Source: Pseudeuparius sepicola (taxonomy: Eukaryota > Arthropoda > Insecta > Coleoptera > Anthribidae). From it: DNA of 64,000 nt. Where the stretch lies: positions 128,895,373-128,959,372 of the forward strand of contig OY987299.1 in NCBI GenBank assembly GCA_963920635.1, written 5' to 3'. This document shows, piece by piece, positions 1 through 11,872 of this stretch. A model generated the notes under the pieces. The model worked only from the letters and a program-made list of their open reading frames with translations, did not search any database and had not been told where the DNA came from. Position 1 is the first letter of the stretch, and the number at the start of each line of letters is the position of its first letter. Position numbers and translations under genes: made by a program.

Positions 1-1050
1 CGAGGATTTTAAGGTAAGGAATTTTTTTATACCTAATACAAATCGACGACGTCACGGCCTTAGCGGCAATTTGAATATTTAATAATTATTTTTTGGCTTA
101 ATTGACCCCTGACCCCTACATTAAAAATAAATTTAAAAAAGGTGAAATGGAACTGTTACTACAAATAAGGAAGCAAATAAGTGTTATTGACGTTGTCCAA
201 CCTGGTAAGAAGCTACACTTTACTCCAGTATTCACTTTGTCCCATGACGATCATTGCTCGGGACAAATTTAACAAAACTGACAAAATCCCTGGGAAGATT
301 GAGCAATTTCCGGAACACTAACCCAGAAATAAACTTATATACAGCGGTATGTTTATCCATTTACAAGGGAAGGTATTGTAACTAAACAGTGATTATATGA
401 GGAACGAAAGTTTTAATGAATTCTGGCAAAGTTTTAATAGCGTTATGTGTTGCTCCTCTATAGTTTCGATTTGATGTATATAGAAAACAGAGGTGGAGTT
501 CGGCGCATAAAGCACATTGTTTGCGTACAAAAATAGAATGCGTTTTATATAAAACAAAATTGAGAGCAAGTAATACCTAATGGTTACCCTCCACTTTGCA
601 CCAGTAAAAAAATTGTATTAAGAAAAATTCTTAAAAGGTTTATTAGTTCCAGAGATATTAAAAAATATATTTATTTAGCTATGAAATTTAACTCCCTGTA
701 AATTCCTTAGTTAGCCCCAAAGACAACAGTTTATAATATGAGAAAGTGGAATTATTTTTAAACACAGAAAGATTTTTAGTAAGTACCTGTAATAATTATA
801 AATAATAAATGATAGTTTAAACCTGAAACACCCTGTATAGAGGTTACATAATGTATTTGGTTCAGCAGTTTGAAAGTTATTCGACCTTAAAATGTTGATA
901 AAAATTAAATTCCTAACAACTAAAGAAAATATCTCCTCACACCAGTGAATTCTACGTAAAAAAATTAACGCAAAATCTCTTTACCGGAGCACTGCTGTCA
1001 TCATCTAAGCGAAAATTAGTAAAAATAATTAGATTATAAATTAGTTAGTG
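1..1050. other. No gene seen; AT-rich sequence
   Basis: AT-rich sequence with frequent stops in all frames. I see no coding pattern, inverted repeats or target duplications that would define an element. Confidence 0.4.
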
Positions 1051-1052
1051 TA

Positions 1053-1784
1053 CAGTGTGTCCCAATTTGATACTGGACACCTCAGAACTATATGAAGGGC
1101 AAGGAAAACAAATGGTCTCTATTCTTTTTATTGGTAGTACCAAGGGAGAGTATCTCATAGGCGGTAGTATTTGGATGGGGTAATTATTTCATGGACTGCT
1201 ATGATTTTTTAAAATAGCTACACTATTAGGGATTTTTTTACGACAAAATGGTATTAAGAATACTTGTTCAGAACGAAAAATTGAGTAGAACCGCAAAATT
1301 TCAAAAGTCTAGGAATACTTAGATTTTTAGCTTTTTCGCCTTTTTCTCCCACTTTTTTCTTAGAAATGTGTCCTTTCTGGAGCTTTCACGTCAAAATATT
1401 ATTAAGGAAACTTGATTATCGTGAAAAAATAAAATTTTGACGTGAAAGCTCCAGAAAGGACACTTTTTTAAGAAAAAAGTGGTAGATAAATCTAAAAACC
1501 AAAGTAGGCCTAGCCTTTTGAAATTTTTCGTATCTACTCAGTTTTTCATTCTGAACAAGTTTTCTTAATAACATTTTGTCGTAAAAAAATCCCTAATGGG
1601 GTTTCTTGAAAATTTGCTATTTTAAAAAATCATAGCAGGCCATGAAATAATTACCCCATCCAAATACCACCGCCTATGAGATACTCTCCCTTCGTACTAC
1701 CAATATAAAAATAGAGACCATTTATTTGTTTTCCTTGCCCTTCATATTATATTTCTGCGGTGTCCAGTATCAAATTGGGACACA
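1053..1784. mobile_element. Foldback (palindromic) element, CAGTGTG-ended
   Basis: The stretch is one long imperfect palindrome. The left arm (about 1053-1398) reads as the reverse complement of the right arm (about 1434-1784), with a hinge of about 35 bp. The left end is TA followed by CAGTGTGTCCCAATTTG and the right end mirrors it. There is no open reading frame of note. TA plus CAGTGTG ends suggest a non-autonomous element of the Tc1/mariner superfamily. The right terminal bases have decayed, so the exact end is uncertain. Confidence 0.75.
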
Positions 1785-2214
1785 TACATATATATATTAT
1801 ATATCTGTTTTTCCTGCACAACAAACAAAAAATATAAAAATAAAAATGTTTCAGACGTCAAAATCAGGCATTTAAATTTTAGCGCAAGCCTCTACAGTCT
1901 ACACTGCAGTAAATAACAGTGGACAGAATTTCGCGCACCCGTTTTGTTTTTAGTCCTTATCGTTTGTGCGTCTACAAAACAGCGAGGCTGGGGGCAGAAC
2001 AAAATTTGAATTTTAACATTGTTTTCGGCAAGTTTTAATGGAAAATTCAGGCGAAAGCCCAACTTCAAATTAAATTGTTGCTGCTTTCCGAATTTAATGC
2101 AGAGGTAGAAGAGGAAATTTATTTAAATTTAAATATGGAAATGTGTATCGGAACAAGCGGCAATTTTTACGGTTCTGACTCATAAAAATGAAAATGTTTT
2201 AATGCAACTTCGAG
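1785..2214. other. No gene seen
   Basis: AT-rich spacer between two mobile elements. It starts with a short TA-rich run. No supported feature. Confidence 0.35.
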
Positions 2215-2946
2215 TATAGTCCAAAGCACGAAAGAAAACGTTTCTAAAGAATGCGGGCAGCGTTGCGAGATTTCCTATACGAGTAGTCGTTATTTATATT
2301 GGCGAATACAAGTTTTATCATATTGAAGCCTAATTTCTGAACTCTATTAGGTATACCGAAAAAATAAAGCTCGCATCACGAGACCACTTACCCATTTTTG
2401 TTTATCATTTATTTTTGACGCGGTGTGATAAAACACCTATTATATTTTTTTCAACATCGTCGCGTCTACCATCGCCTTTGAAATACGGCAACACAGCACT
2501 TCTGCGAAGGAGTCGGCTGACAAAATCAGTTAGCCAACGCGTTTTGTGCCTGTTTCTATAGTACGTAAAGTTAACTGCGTATTTGAGCTACCATACAGAC
2601 CTCATTTTTTAGGCCGCTGGCAAGTTTTTTCCGCCGGCTCAGAGAGCTCAGTGGCGTTTCGTATGTTCGGGAGTTAACGTGTGCAAAATGATTAAACAGG
2701 GAAGAACGTTGCATTCTCAAGCACGAGAAATAATTGCCAATGTTATAAGGGTTTGCCTTCCTCCATAGTCTAATAAGGCATCACCGTTAAGAATAATATT
2801 AATTATGAATTAAATAACAATTATATGAAAATCAAGTCAGTGAGTTACACAAAATTGAGCTACGCCCCTGAACTGTGACTAATTCTATAATATTTGCGAG
2901 TTCTTCCCCCTTACGTCGCACGCATTCTGCCGTAAGGAGGACTATA
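2215..2946 (+). mobile_element. TATAGTCC-ended DNA element, copy 1
   Basis: It begins with TATAGTCC and ends with GGACTATA, giving short inverted ends with TA at each side. A second copy lies at 21833-22540 in the same orientation and is highly similar over its full length, differing mainly by small indels. Near the right side (about 2689) a 26-codon reading frame starts MIKQGRTLHSQAREIIANVI, which resembles the N-terminus of insect transposon proteins. The rest of the transposase is absent. I infer an internally deleted derivative of a larger transposon. Confidence 0.7.
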
Positions 2947-3589
2947 GAGAATCTTGCCTGGCACTCGATATAGACTTCTTTAGAATTTTCCTCGGGAAAA
3001 TATTTAAAATTCTTGTACCTAAATAATGGCGGCTAAAAATCCACAGTACAAGCAGCGAATTAGTCTGAGACCAGGCCATTAGGAAACCCAATTTTCGAGC
3101 AAAACGGGGGTAATTTTTAAGAAGCGGGGCCGAGTTAATTCCGAGGCGGGCCCCCCAAAATGGCCCTTTAGTAATTAATTAGGGTGTTTCCGAGCCCTGC
3201 ACGCCCATGATTATATTATGAAGACGGGGCCTTAAGATTATCAGCTTGCTCTGCTGCGTGAATGTCTACTTTAATTTTTTAGCGAGTTTATAAGTCTTGT
3301 TTGCAGATAAGGATACTGCTACAACCTTCTCAAGTTTACAAGCCCCGTGCAAACATGTGGCAACGCCGCAGCGGAAAGGTTCAACGGGTCTATGCAGTAT
3401 AGAGCATAGTCTGCACTTTGGCTTAGTAATAAGTAGGTACCTTTGTTTACCAGACAATAAAAGCAGTAACAAGTAACAAAATATACACAAAAGTATAAGT
3501 ATTTATAATAAGTACGATTCCTGGTGTGGATAGGTACATTCTCGGCAAATAATATGGTAACGTTGGGCAAATGGAGGGGACTACATTTT
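2947..3589. other. No gene seen; contains a GC-rich patch
   Basis: About 3085-3200 is markedly more GC-rich than its surroundings (runs such as GGGGCCGAG and GGCGGGCCCCCC). The two overlapping minus-strand reading frames here have no recognisable motif and look like chance frames. Nothing repetitive was noticed. Confidence 0.35.
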
Positions 3590-3597
3590 GTTGTAAG

Positions 3598-4303
3598 CAG
3601 AGCTCGGCAAGTAATTAGGCGAAAGTAATTGTCAATTAATTCCTTTTCATGGAATTGTACTTATATGGAATTACTTTTGAAATAGAGACGGTAATTGTAA
3701 TTTAATATCAAGTACTTTTTGAAAAGGAATTGTACTTGTAATTTAAAATCAATTACTTATGAAAATTGCAATTCCTTTTTAAAATTCCTTTAATGCAATT
3801 ACTGTTTCAATTACAATTACTGTTTCAATTACAATTACTTGTCCAATTACAATTACTTGTCCAATTACAATTATTTACACAATCTCCTCTTGCGGTGCCG
3901 GCCGGCGACGGCCCGAGCTGATTAATCGGGGAAACCTGGATTGATTTTGGAAATATTGCAACGTTGTTTGGGCCAACCTGGCCAACAAAATGCAATGCAA
4001 AATAAATACCTCATCACTGACAAAGTCCGCCATAATGTTTTCTTTCTTATGCCACTCTCATTTAGATACTATTTACGCGTCACTGGCAAGTCACTATTAT
4101 CACTATTAGAAAATAAAGCAAACAAGAAGTAATTGAAAAAGTAATTGTTTACATCAATTCCAATTCCAAATACAAGTAATTATAAGTGTAATTCAATTAC
4201 ATTTCAAAATATCAAAGGAATTGTAATTGGATCTAATTACATTCCTACAAAAGTAATTGGAATTGTAATTGGTCAGTTTTTAATTGTAATTGACCCAGCT
4301 CTG
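3598..4303. mobile_element. Non-autonomous hAT-like element with 8-bp TSD
   Basis: The element starts CAGAGCTCGG and ends with the inverse CCCAGCTCTG. It is flanked by a perfect 8-bp direct repeat GTTGTAAG at 3590-3597 and 4304-4311. An 8-bp duplication with CAG..CTG ends is characteristic of the hAT superfamily. The interior carries dozens of copies of short motifs around AAGTAATTGTAATT in both orientations, plus a central non-repetitive GC-rich stretch near 3890-3930. No transposase is encoded. Confidence 0.85.
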
Positions 4304-4311
4304 GTTGTAAG

Positions 4312-5777
4312 TCGAATTTTTGTGAGAACTTTTCGCAAAGTGCGCCAACAGGTAAATGACCTATCCTTATGGATATAAAAATAGAAACAACAAGCGAACA
4401 GAGAACAGCATGTTGTGAAGGAGAGTAATCTCTTCTGATTGAAATGGCAGTTAGGGTCAATTTCATAATACATTCAACTAAATTATCTTTTGACTTTAAC
4501 ATTAGGTAAAGAAACTTTTGCAACAATACTAAACAATGGTTGGATTGTTAGAAAACTCCTTTAATGTTAAAGGGTACTTTAGTTTGTCTATGCAATTGGC
4601 CCTTAATCATTTTATTCTTAAATTTTCATCCCAAAACGAATATAAGTTGTCCGCTTGCCGTCAAGCAAATAAAACCTAGCTACTTTAAGTTAATATTACG
4701 ATTTGACTTACAGCCAGGTATATAACTAAGTTCTAGCTTCCTTCGACGGTTCTATGCATCTTGAGTCTTGAAATTGTAAAGGAACGATTCTTCACTTCGA
4801 ACTTTTATAGAAATGTTTCAATTTTTGCACAAACAAAACGAACTTATAAAAAAGCTGTCGCCAGCACTTCGGGCTGTCTGTTTCCACCCAGAGACACACT
4901 GCCTCGTCGTAGCAATCTGGCGACGATAGCACTACCCGCACTACAGGAATTAATTCTGGTAAATTTCTTGTACCTAAAATCAACTGACAGTGAGTGACAG
5001 GCCACGCCGCGCAGACCCGCAAGCCATGTTGCCAGCTTTCTCAACTTCACGGCTTTCCTAGAGCCGGCTGTGATACTGCGGTATAAACCACGAAATGTTC
5101 AGATCCCAATTTAAAACATCAAATACTTAGTTTCTGTCCTGTCAATACAATCAATGTCAAATGTGGAACCCAACACCGTAGATCCGTTTAAATAACGCAG
5201 AAGAATGGCCGTGACTCGCTGAAACTGAACCCTCCGAACTGCTCCCATTATCTTGCCCCCCAACTTCGTCTCTGCTTCTTAGACCAATGGCGGAGTGGCA
5301 GTTTATTTGCGTCGAAAACAAAACGTCTCATTAATTCAGATTTAATTGCCACTTTTGTTATATGACAAATTGCTCCGGGCGACTACAATACATCGCGTAA
5401 CGAAGTCGATAATTTGAGCGGGCTCGTGGGCGCTCGGCCATCGTCGGAACTTTCCGCGTAAGGGTAACGAGAAAACTCGTAAAATTTGATTTATGGCGGC
5501 TCGATTTAGGTGGAAAGTATGGGGTTTCGGGAGCAATTAAAAATGCGATATTATTGGGCATTTGGTTAACACTGAGGTGGGTAAGTATTGATATTGATAT
5601 AATAAGAAAAAAGTTACGGAATGTATTATGTTTTAATAATATTTTCTTAAATGTATGTCATCTTTAGTAGATTTTTGGTGTCATAAAACGCTTCCTTTTG
5701 ATAATTGTGTTGAGGTATAGATAATACATTTCTAAAACAAGAACACTCATTATTATTATTGTTCCTAAAATCGCGTG
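4312..5777. other. No gene seen; two weakly GC-rich stretches
   Basis: The stretches near 4850-5060 and 5390-5560 are less AT-rich than the rest and give overlapping short frames on both strands. No protein motif, splice pattern or repeat relationship was recognised. Confidence 0.3.
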
Positions 5778-5779
5778 TA

Positions 5780-6270
5780 CAGGGTGAGCCAGAATGCAGA
5801 GTAAATACTTTAAAGCGGTGTTCGGCAGGTGGTTTTAAGGGGGGTCTATCATATAAAATTTTTCGATTTGGGCTTCCCTTGCCAAGATATTCGGGTTTAC
5901 AAGGTGAACCAAAAGTATTTTTTTTATTTATATCTCAATAACGGCGCTACTTAAAAATTTGAAATTTGGTATGTGTTATCTACTTACTGAAAGACGCCTT
6001 AGGGTAGTTTATTCATTTACACAGTGCCATAAAAGGGTAAAAACTAACAATCCCTATTAATTTTTTTGCTAAAACTTTTTTGAGGTTATTTTTTTGTTCT
6101 TGCAGGTACATCATTTCAGTATATCTTTTCATTTTGCAAAAAAGTGTACTCTTGTTTCATAACGATAAAATAAACAGTTTGCGTTGAAATTGGCAAAACG
6201 TGCCACAAAACACCTGTTGACTTGAACATTCGAAACATAAAATTTTTATCTACGTCTTCAAAGCAGACCA
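5780..6270. mobile_element. Half of a foldback element (shared core family)
   Basis: The left end is TA plus CAGGGTGAGCC. From about 6070 to 6270 the sequence matches the core of the palindromic elements at 24631-25717 and 52109-53234, including the stretches around TTTTTGAGGTTAT and CACCTGTTGACTT. No second arm is present, so this is a one-armed copy. Confidence 0.65.
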
Positions 6271-7380
6271 CGTTTTGATTGAATTATATTAACAGTCGAC
6301 GGAGATTTCCAAAATTTTACACGTCTCCCATACGAAAAATGTATTGAGGTGACTTTAAATCTCCCATAGATATTCAATGTATCGATATAATTCGATTAGA
6401 TGATATTCATTCATTTAAAAATTATAAATTTAATAATTCTAGTTATAACAGTATCTGCGATAGCAGTGTACTCGATCACATCGATATTCGCTTGGCAGCG
6501 GAACCACGCCACCAAACGCAGTTACTGCGATCGCAGTCGAGTGCTATGTGAAACCGCCTCCATCAATTGGCCTAAGTAGAGTAGAGATTAATAAAGTAGA
6601 GTAGAGGTAGTACGTTGGCGCGCGTCGAATGTCGGACTTGGGCGAAAATAGCGTACGTAAACACGGCAACAATATTCGTTTTTTCCGCGGGTTTTCGCGA
6701 AGTTTCGATGTTGCAAAAGGTGCAAAATAGTGCGTGGTGATTAGTTTGAGTTGTTTACAGGAAAAATTCGTCCCGATTACAACCACAAATATCGTCGTGA
6801 AATCTGGGATGTCAAAAGGAAATTTGAAAATTCATTTTCTCGAAAGCTATGTCCGACCGGGAAAAACCAAGACTGGATTCATGCTACTGTTGCATGTCAC
6901 CCGGAGGCATTAAACCCAATTTCTGGAATATCTTGACCAACGATATTCGAAAACTTGATCTTCGAGCTTCCTTATCCTTCCTAGACAAGCACAAATCCCC
7001 CTCGTCCCCCTTCCGCCCTTCATCCGTTAGACTCTCCCGTCATCGTCGCAAACAACGCGGCCCAGATAACGAAAGTGAATAATCCACTTAGACGAGATGG
7101 TCGCGTTTACGCCGGATCGGGGTAGGCGCGTGATGGGCCTACGAAGGCCCTTTTGGCCGGCGATGCGTCCGCCTCAAAGTCAAACCGAAGGGCCGCCGGC
7201 GAGAATTATGTCGGTGGGTCGGTCTCACGAGATTCTGGGGCCGGTTTAAGATGTTCGGGGCTGATTGATTTGACGGACGGTGGGATGGTGGGGGTTGTCG
7301 GGCGAGAATTTAATTTGATTCTTTGTGTAGGTATCGACAAAATACACGTTGCTTAAAAATAGGTACATAACCGTGCCATT
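6271..7380. other. No gene seen; GC-rich island near 7080-7300
   Basis: 6600-6680 and especially 7080-7300 are GC-rich and CpG-containing, unlike the AT-rich surroundings. Three short + strand frames (6751, 6849, 7153) have no recognisable domains and no clear splice logic. The stretch may be single-copy non-repeat DNA, but I cannot assign a function. Confidence 0.35.
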
Positions 7381-7389
7381 TTACTGGTA

Positions 7390-8065
7390 ACTGCTATGTA
7401 GGGTTTCGTCAAGTCGAGAAATATTGACTTGAACGTAATTTCTTGGCTAGACTTGAGATTCAAGATCGAGAAATTAAATATGTCTTGACTCGACGGTTTC
7501 TTGAAAGCAAACGCCTTTACTTGAATTCAAGATTTCTTGAAATTTCTTGAATTTGCTTGAAAAGAAGCGGCGCGCAAAGTTTAACGTGTTTAAATTCATG
7601 GCTCTCAAATCCCGACGTATCCAACTTGGATACGTCCAAGCAGTTGGTATTTTTTTAAATTTTGTAAGTTAATTTTTTTTATTTTGTGTTATAAAAAGAA
7701 TATAATTTTGTTTATCATAATCATAGATTTTTATTTATTATTAATACATTTTGTATGCTTTATAGACGAGTTTTTTTATTCATATTAAAATCTACAGTAT
7801 GCACCTAAGTAAATTATCATATAGGAATTTACCATTAGCAATTATTATTTTATAGTCACTAATAAATAGAGACCGGATTTTAAGCATTATGCTTATTGCT
7901 GAATTTTATAAGCAACCATGATATATTTAATTTCTACACGAATTATCCAAAACTATAAGAATGTTGTTGCTTTTTAAGCACTTCTTTTTTCAATTTTTTT
8001 GCGCTTTTTTACCCGGTCTCCACTAATAAACTTAATTTCAAGAAATTCAAGAATTTCTATATTGG
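7390..8065. repeat. Palindromic short-motif repeat (TTTCTTGAA / TTCAAGAAA)
   Basis: From 7390 to 7570 and again at 8030-8060 the sequence is packed with forms of TCAAGAAATTTCTTGA and CTTGAATTCAAG, each its own reverse complement or nearly so. The middle is plain AT-rich DNA. This resembles the interiors of the elements at 3598-4303, 9308-10075 and 11873-13584. I could not find convincing terminal repeats or a target duplication, so the borders are approximate. Confidence 0.45.
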
Positions 8066-8716
8066 GTGATTCCTTATGAATGAGATATTCTGAAACTGCT
8101 GGTAAGGAAGAATAACATTTGGCAATTGAGGCAAATGCACCTTATACAAATGTTTAATAAGAAAATTAATATTTTTCACTATTATTCGAAATGAACACTA
8201 TTTTCCAAGAAACTGGTAGTAAGTCCAAAGAAAATTTATCAATCGTCGTGGATACTACCACTACCAGGCTCGGGAAGGACCTCAATTTGAGCACTTAATT
8301 AAGATTGTTGTTCATTTTAACAAATAAAATAAATTACTTTTTATAAATCTACATAACATCGATTTTATAGAAAATTACCTTATGTAACAAGACAAAACCT
8401 TTAATGTGGTGTATGCAGAGTATGCAGACTACAAACAAATATGCTGTATTAAGTGGCAGTCTCAAAAATATTAGGTACTTATATTGCCTTTCGAAAAAAT
8501 TAGCGATAACATATTATTGATGATGGCAAAAATGTGAGTAGGTACCTATCACATCACAAGATGCCCTTTTGAGGTTATTAATATCAATAACTGAAAAATC
8601 AACGTCAAAAAGCAATTGGATGCTACGATAGCCCATCATTAATGCCTGGAAAAAACATAAACATAAATATATTCATACCTTGAAAACTGTAATAGATAAT
8701 ATTAAGGTGTCTTATA
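8066..8716. other. No gene seen
   Basis: AT-rich sequence without a supported feature. Confidence 0.3.
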
Positions 8717-10225
8717 CATGGTGTCCCAAAAGTCGTGTCATTCGTTGAATGGCTGACGACCTGAATATCAACGTATTAGGTACCTTAGAAAAAATCGATA
8801 GTTTTATAAATATATTAGCACTTTTAAGAATTTCGTTCGAAATTTAGATCAGTTACCATTTAAAGTAAAAAAAAACTATAAACAATGTACCAAAAATTAT
8901 TTGCTTTCAAAATGGAAAGGATTGAATTTGACAAAATTTGGACACCCTATTTCACGAAAACCAATAGTGTTTTAATCAATCCCCATTTGGCTTTTTTTTT
9001 TCATTTTGAATGTACAGTTGATCTGAAACATTATAGAAAGGGGTTGGCGGAAATTTTATGTTTCGAATGTTGGAGTTAACAGGTGTTTTGGAGAACGTTT
9101 TGCCAATTTCAACGCCAACGGTTGATTTCATCATTATGAAACAAGAGTACCTCTTTGTTGCAAAACGAAAAGATGCACTAGAATGATGGTCCTGCAAGAC
9201 CAAAAAGATAACCCCAAAAAGTTACGAGTAAAAGCACGATCCAAAAACAGCGCAAGTGGCGCCCTCTGTGAGATACGTAGAAATTTGATTATTTGGGGGG
9301 ATGTAGCCAGGGGCGGATGGGAAGAAGAACCGGAGGGCCGCAGGCTCGGAGGCTCATCGGCCATCGCACCCTCGCATCTTAAATTTTAAGACAGTCTTAA
9401 CTACTTGACAAGACAAAAGGCAATCATTGTTACAATAATCAGTAGGTGGTTAATTAAAGATGGGACGGTGCAACTGGCCATAATTATTTTTGTTTTGTTA
9501 TTTTTTGTTTTATTATTTCTTTACGTGTTTTACGGAAACGTAGAAGGGCCACACCATTATTTTATTTTCGTTGAACTCGAAATTTCGACTTTTAAAGTCG
9601 CAGACCGACTTTGAAGTCGAAATTCCGATTTTGAACTCTAAATTTCGACTTTGAACTTCGACTTTGAGAGAAGTTCGAAACTTCGAGTTCAAAGTCGGAA
9701 TTTCGAGTTCAAAGTCGGATTTCGAATTTCAAAGTCGAAATTTAGAGTTAAAAGGCGGAATTTTGACTTCAAAGTTGGCCTTCGACTTTAAAAGTCGGAA
9801 TTTCGAATTCAATAAAAATAAAATAATGGTGTGGCCCTTCTACGCTTCAGAACGTTTCCATATATTTATATCTTTATATTTAGAGAAAAAAGTTTTATGA
9901 TTTTATTTATATTTTTGTAAAACATGTTTCATTAAAAAATTACATTATCTACATTGTTTTTTTTTATTGTTATTATAATAATTAAGAAAAGAAAAATCTA
10001 AAGCTAAATGAGATGTTGAGGGGCCGCTTGGGAGACAAATTCCCGGGCTGGTTAGGTAAAGCCCATCCGCCCCTGGATGTAGCCATAATTCAATTTCAAA
10101 AAATGAAATTCAACGCGCTGTATCTCAGCAACTGTTGAGATTTGACCCGTAGTTGTTAAGCTCAATCGTAATATTTTGGCCCAAAATATATTCAGTTGCT
10201 CTATGGTGCATCAATTATGAGATAC
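8717..10225. mobile_element. One-armed foldback element interrupted by a hAT insertion
   Basis: The left end is TA plus CATGGTGTCCC, a decayed form of the usual CAGGGTG end. The sequence 8885-9299 follows the right half of the palindrome at 24631-25717 from its hinge outward. The match resumes after the nested hAT element at about 10076, where the CCATAATTCAATTTC stretch matches the outer arm near 25570. The right end is not clear. Confidence 0.6.
9308..10075. mobile_element. Non-autonomous hAT-like element with 8-bp TSD, nested
   Basis: It starts CAGGGGCGGATGGG and ends with the inverse CCCATCCGCCCCTG. A perfect 8-bp direct repeat GATGTAGC flanks it at 9300-9307 and 10076-10083. Inside is a smaller inverted pair (about 9543-9570 and 9813-9842, around GAAGGGCCACACCATTATTT) enclosing an array of AAAGTCGAAATTTCGACTT-like self-complementary motifs. 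No transposase is encoded. It interrupts an older foldback element, so it is the younger insertion. Confidence 0.88.
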
Positions 10226-10368
10226 CCTGGCAAAACTGTTTTTTTTTTATTTTTTCTTTATTATTCTAATTAGAAATTTCCAAATATATTTAGAATAGTG
10301 TGACCTAAAACAATTTTTACTCATATTTACAATAATAACTAAAGCCCAAATTTAAAGGGAAAAATATA

Positions 10369-10737
10369 TCAAAAAAGCGTCCATAAAGGCAGATATTTGG
10401 TTAAAGAAGCAGTCAAAATTGTCAAAGTTTGTCTTCTGTCACTTAATATGTTTTTGTATGCAGAAAACTGCGCTCCACATTCATTTAAGTAGGGGCGTAC
10501 GTACTTTAGGGAAGATATTACCTGAGGACCTATTGATCTTAATTTATCCGAAAATATGCCATTTATTCTGTTTGAGATATTGCATAAAATTTTAAAACCC
10601 TCATTTTTTAGGACATCGTTTGCCCAAATGGATCTTTCGGATAGTAGAACATTTTGTTGTTCAAGTTTTAAAGTTGAATAAATAATAGTGTGACAATAGT
10701 GACAATAGTGACAATATATATTTTTTTCACAAATCAA
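10369..10737 (-). CDS. Uncharacterised 122-codon reading frame
   Basis: This is the longest open frame outside the recognisable transposases and the sphingomyelinase-like gene. The product begins with a repetitive HYCHYCHYCH-like stretch caused by a GACAATAGT tandem run (about 10689-10720). It continues as a mixed, protein-like sequence rich in Ile, Leu, Ser and Asn, with no motif I recognise and no clear signal peptide or membrane segment. There is no neighbouring gene and no evidence of splicing. It could be a fragment of a degraded transposon gene or a chance frame in AT-rich DNA. Confidence 0.15.
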   Translation of the reverse strand: MICEKNIYCHYCHYCHTIIYSTLKLEQQNVLLSERSIWANDVLKNEGFKILCNISNRINGIFSDKLRSIGPQVISSLKYVRPYLNECGAQFSAYKNILSDRRQTLTILTASLTKYLPLWTLF

Positions 10738-10917
10738 TTTTAAATCGACTGCGTTATGCTTAAAAGGAACATGTTATTTGACGTTTTTCTTGCGCAATTT
10801 CTTTGACAAAGTGGAGTTTTACAGTGTTGATATGCAAAATACTTTTTGTTCCCGGAACTTGATAAGGTTTAAAAAATAACTTACTGCTTTCCCACAAAAA
10901 AGACATGAAAAATAGTT

Positions 10918-11400
10918 ACTTATGTACCAAGGCACTAAAGTTCAACTTTTTATGACTCATGTGGAATTTAGTCGCCGAGGCCTCTGGCCAACGCAAATAA
11001 ACCACATGAGTCATAGAAAGAACTTCGGTGCCGAGGTACATATTGTATTTTTTTAAAATCGGAAAAAAAAACTGTTTTATTAGGCGAAAAAATAATCATA
11101 AGGGATCACCCGTCCATGAACCAACTGCGCGCGGCGTTGCTTGACTTTGACGATCGCTATATCTAGGTCAAAGTATGACGAGACACGGCGCTCTCCGAGA
11201 GAAAATCCAATCTGCTGCCTGTTACGCAGCCTCCATGGCATATAGATTCATATTCAAACCTACTAAAATATTGACACTCAAACATTGCGCTGCTTAGGTA
11301 ACAATTTCGCAAAGGTGTTCTAAAAGTTAAATGGGCCTTTATTGGCCGGGTTTTGAATATTTGGTGACTGTTGACGGGCGATGGCCCCGCGTAAAATAAT
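10918..11400 (-). repeat. 5S rRNA-derived repeat, copy A
   Basis: Read on the minus strand, 11101-11158 resembles the internal control region of eukaryotic 5S rRNA: the AAGTCAAGCAACG block, a GCGCG stretch, and a TGGACGGGTGATC block equivalent to TGGATGGGTGACC. A second copy lies inverted at 43395-43855, and the similarity extends well beyond the 5S-like part on both sides. This suggests a dispersed 5S-derived (SINE3-like) retroposon or an element that captured a 5S gene. It is not a functional 5S gene, because the outer stems are not recognisable. Confidence 0.6.
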
Positions 11401-11870
11401 GTTTAAAAACCACAAACTAATAAGCCACTGTAAAAAGCTACTCTCAAAAGTTTGAAATGTAGACAATGTCACGTTAACCTTCGTACCGTTAAAAATTCCC
11501 TCTTCACACATCATTTTTCCCAACAAGCGTACATTGTCAGCGCCCGCGGCGGGTGCAGACATCGCAAAAGGTCGCCAGGGATGCAAATAAACAACGGGCA
11601 CACACCCCGGGGGCAATACGTAAACATTTTTATTGCTAATATCGGAGGAAAGCATTTATCTCCCGCTTCGCATTCTCGCCGGGAAATTTGAGCTGGGGAA
11701 TAAAAAGTTCCCGAGTTTTGATACATTGTTCGGCGCGGCGGGGCGTGTGGAATGCGTAAAACATAGTTTTACAGCAGGTTGGATTTCCTGCTTGAATAGT
11801 CGTGGGCATTTTCGCGCTCGAAATATCAAAATTCGTCTTGCACGCTGGGGAGAAGGATTTTTTTAATAAT
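11401..11870. other. No gene seen; moderately GC-rich
   Basis: Several short overlapping frames occur on both strands in this less AT-rich stretch. None shows a motif. The sequence before about 11395 is shared with the repeat at 43395, while the remainder appears unique within the window. Confidence 0.3.
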
Positions 11871-11872
11871 AT

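Noticed and set aside
11320..11655. 111-codon minus-strand frame
   Set aside because: It overlaps the edge of the 5S-derived repeat and is opposed by frames on the other strand. No motif or start context supports it.
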